NCBI GenBank assembly: GCA_013696915.1
Contig: JACCXR010000078.1
Span: 1-13,424, forward strand
Length of the DNA: 13,424 nucleotides
Source of the DNA: Euzebyaceae bacterium
GTDB lineage: Bacteria > Actinomycetota > Nitriliruptoria > Euzebyales > Egibacteraceae
Direction of reading: 5' to 3'
Of this stretch, positions 12,413 to 13,424 are shown piece after piece (the first letter of the stretch is position 1; each line of letters opens with the position of its first letter). The notes below the pieces were generated by a model, which was given only the letters and a program-made list of their open reading frames with translations, searched no databases and had not been told where the DNA came from. The translations under genes and the position numbers were made by a program.

Positions 12413-13195
12413 TTGGCCCGCATCCCCACGCCCCGCATCCCCTCGCCGGACGAGGCGAAGAAGAAGGTCCAGGACAACGTCGTCTGGAAGTCGATCTTCC
12501 GGCCCGGGTCGATCTATCGCAAGGGCTACCGCGACACGTCCCGCGACCGGGCGCTTGCCGCGATGAACAACGTGCTGTACCACCTCCACCCGGTGAAGGT
12601 GAAGCGGCACGGCCTCAAGCTCACGTACACCTACTGCCTCGGCGGGATGAGCTTCTTCCTGTTCATTCTGCTGACCATCACCGGCATCTTCCTGATGTTC
12701 TTCTACCGGCCGGCGGCCGGGTCCGGGAACGAGCTCGCCTACGCCGACATGCAACGCATCATCGCCGGCGTCCAGTTCGGCGACCTCGTGCGCAACATGC
12801 ACCGTTGGGGCGCCCACCTGATGGTGTTCACCGTCTTCCTGCACATGGCGCGGGTCTTCTACCACGGCGCCTACAAGCCGCCGCGGGAGTTCAACTGGGT
12901 CGTCGGCGTGATCCTGCTGCTCTTGACCCTCCTGCTCGCGTTCACGGGGTACCTGCTGCCCTGGGACCAGCTCGCCATCTGGGCCGTGGCCGTCGGGACG
13001 GCGATGGCGGGGTTCACGCCGGTGTTCGGCCAGCAGGTGCAGTTCGTCCTGCTGGGAGGCGTGGAAATCGGGCCGGAGACGCTGCTGCGCTGGTACGTCC
13101 TCCACGTCCTGGCCCTGCCCTTCATCACCACTCTCTTCCTCGCGGTCCACTTCTGGAGGATCCGCAAGGACGGCGGCATCTCCGGTCCCCTGTAG
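12413..13195 (+). CDS. Cytochrome b6-type cytochrome b (N-terminal heme-binding subunit)
   Basis: The 260-residue product is the di-heme half of a bc/b6f-type complex, oxidising or reducing a quinol in the membrane. Heme ligands are spaced as in cytochrome b6: H130 and H144 (14 apart) in MHRWGAHLMVFTVFLHMARV, and H231 and H246 (15 apart) in LHVLALPFITTLFLAVHF. C75 in TYCLGGMSF corresponds to the Cys that covalently binds heme ci in b6 and in Bacillus-type menaquinol reductases. The C-terminus RIRKDGGISGPL closely resembles b6. The N-terminal extension before the first helix is about 70 residues, longer than in b6. It begins with TTG (12413), supported by AAGGA (12401-12405) seven bases earlier. 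The subunit-IV half must be encoded separately, as in other split complexes. Confidence 0.93.
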   Translation: MARIPTPRIPSPDEAKKKVQDNVVWKSIFRPGSIYRKGYRDTSRDRALAAMNNVLYHLHPVKVKRHGLKLTYTYCLGGMSFFLFILLTITGIFLMFFYRPAAGSGNELAYADMQRIIAGVQFGDLVRNMHRWGAHLMVFTVFLHMARVFYHGAYKPPREFNWVVGVILLLLTLLLAFTGYLLPWDQLAIWAVAVGTAMAGFTPVFGQQVQFVLLGGVEIGPETLLRWYVLHVLALPFITTLFLAVHFWRIRKDGGISGPL

Positions 13196-13219
13196 CGCTG
13201 GAACGCGCAAGGAGCAGTC

Positions 13220-13424
13220 ATGGCTGAGCAGGTCGAGATGGACCAGAAGGTCTACGACGAGCTGATCGCGCAGGGCAAGAGCGAGCGCATCGCCCGCGCC
13301 AAGGCGAAGGCCGCCGCCGTCCGGGCCAAGAAGGAGGCCGCAGGCGAGAAGCTCGGCCCGCGCGAGGCGTCCGCCGAGCCTGCCGCGGCGGCGGCCTCCG
13401 CCGGCGGCGCCGACGCGCCGGCGG
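13220..13424 (+). CDS. Start of the next gene of the cytochrome b operon (cut by the window end)
   Basis: An ATG at 13220 with AAGGAG five bases upstream opens a frame that runs off the right edge after 68 codons. It starts MAEQVEMDQKVYDELIAQGK, then SERIARAKAKAAAVRAKKEA, a highly charged helix that may be a coiled coil, and continues into an Ala/Pro/Gly-rich linker. This looks like a cytoplasmic N-terminal extension before a membrane or redox domain that is not visible. By position it could be the subunit-IV half of cytochrome b, a Rieske or a cytochrome c subunit; none can be shown. Confidence 0.75.
   Translation, partial: MAEQVEMDQKVYDELIAQGKSERIARAKAKAAAVRAKKEAAGEKLGPREASAEPAAAAASAGGADAPA

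Noticed and set aside
1..13424. CRISPR array, tRNA, rRNA, transposase or integrase
   Set aside because: No regularly spaced repeats, cloverleaf, rRNA motif or mobile-element enzyme is visible on either strand.

Overview
The window is very GC-rich (roughly 70% by eye). Genes start freely at GTG and TTG, overlap by four bases (GTGA), and several carry a TAnnnT -10 hexamer 6-8 bases before the start codon, the pattern of leaderless transcripts. With a menaquinol-type cytochrome b and Xre-RES, HEPN-MNT and PIN toxin-antitoxin families, this points to a high-GC Actinomycetota. A deep lineage such as Nitriliruptoria is my guess, not something the sequence proves.

Layout. (1) Bases 1-3010 are an accessory stretch: a gene start at the left edge (minus), a truncated DUF5615 PIN-like toxin (minus), an intact overlapping pair (small companion plus nucleotidyltransferase), an apparently intact Xre-type antitoxin whose RES toxin partner is broken by four frameshifts, and remnants of MarR-like and beta-propeller genes. 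(2) 3011-4759: a MarR repressor diverging from a glyoxalase-fold (VOC) gene with one frameshift, followed by a coupled AlkA-like DNA glycosylase. (3) 4787-8760: a tiny membrane protein (minus), then heme biosynthesis: hemB, a SnoaL-like gene, an aldo/keto reductase and hemL. (4) 8789-10600: a DsbA-like protein, a decayed HEPN-MNT toxin-antitoxin pair (minus), a putative lipoprotein and a partial tandem copy of its 3' end. (5) 10708-13424: a membrane-anchored TlpA/ResA-like thioredoxin, then a respiratory cluster: an unrecognised three-helix membrane protein, a 2[4Fe-4S] ferredoxin, a b6-type cytochrome b with the extra Cys expected to hold heme ci, and the start of another gene.

How the parts fit. 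HemB and HemL make heme precursors. The last block looks like an electron-transfer complex around a b6-type cytochrome, with a thiol-redox protein next door that could serve cytochrome maturation. Housekeeping genes are all intact, while the disruptions fall in the toxin-like genes and in the VOC gene. This favours genuine decay over sequencing error, although three of the frameshifts lie at or near homopolymers.

Most worth a second look: the membrane protein-ferredoxin-cytochrome b6 operon, the group of four toxin-like loci in different states of decay, the out-of-frame overlap of the companion/nucleotidyltransferase pair, and the duplicated lipoprotein tail.
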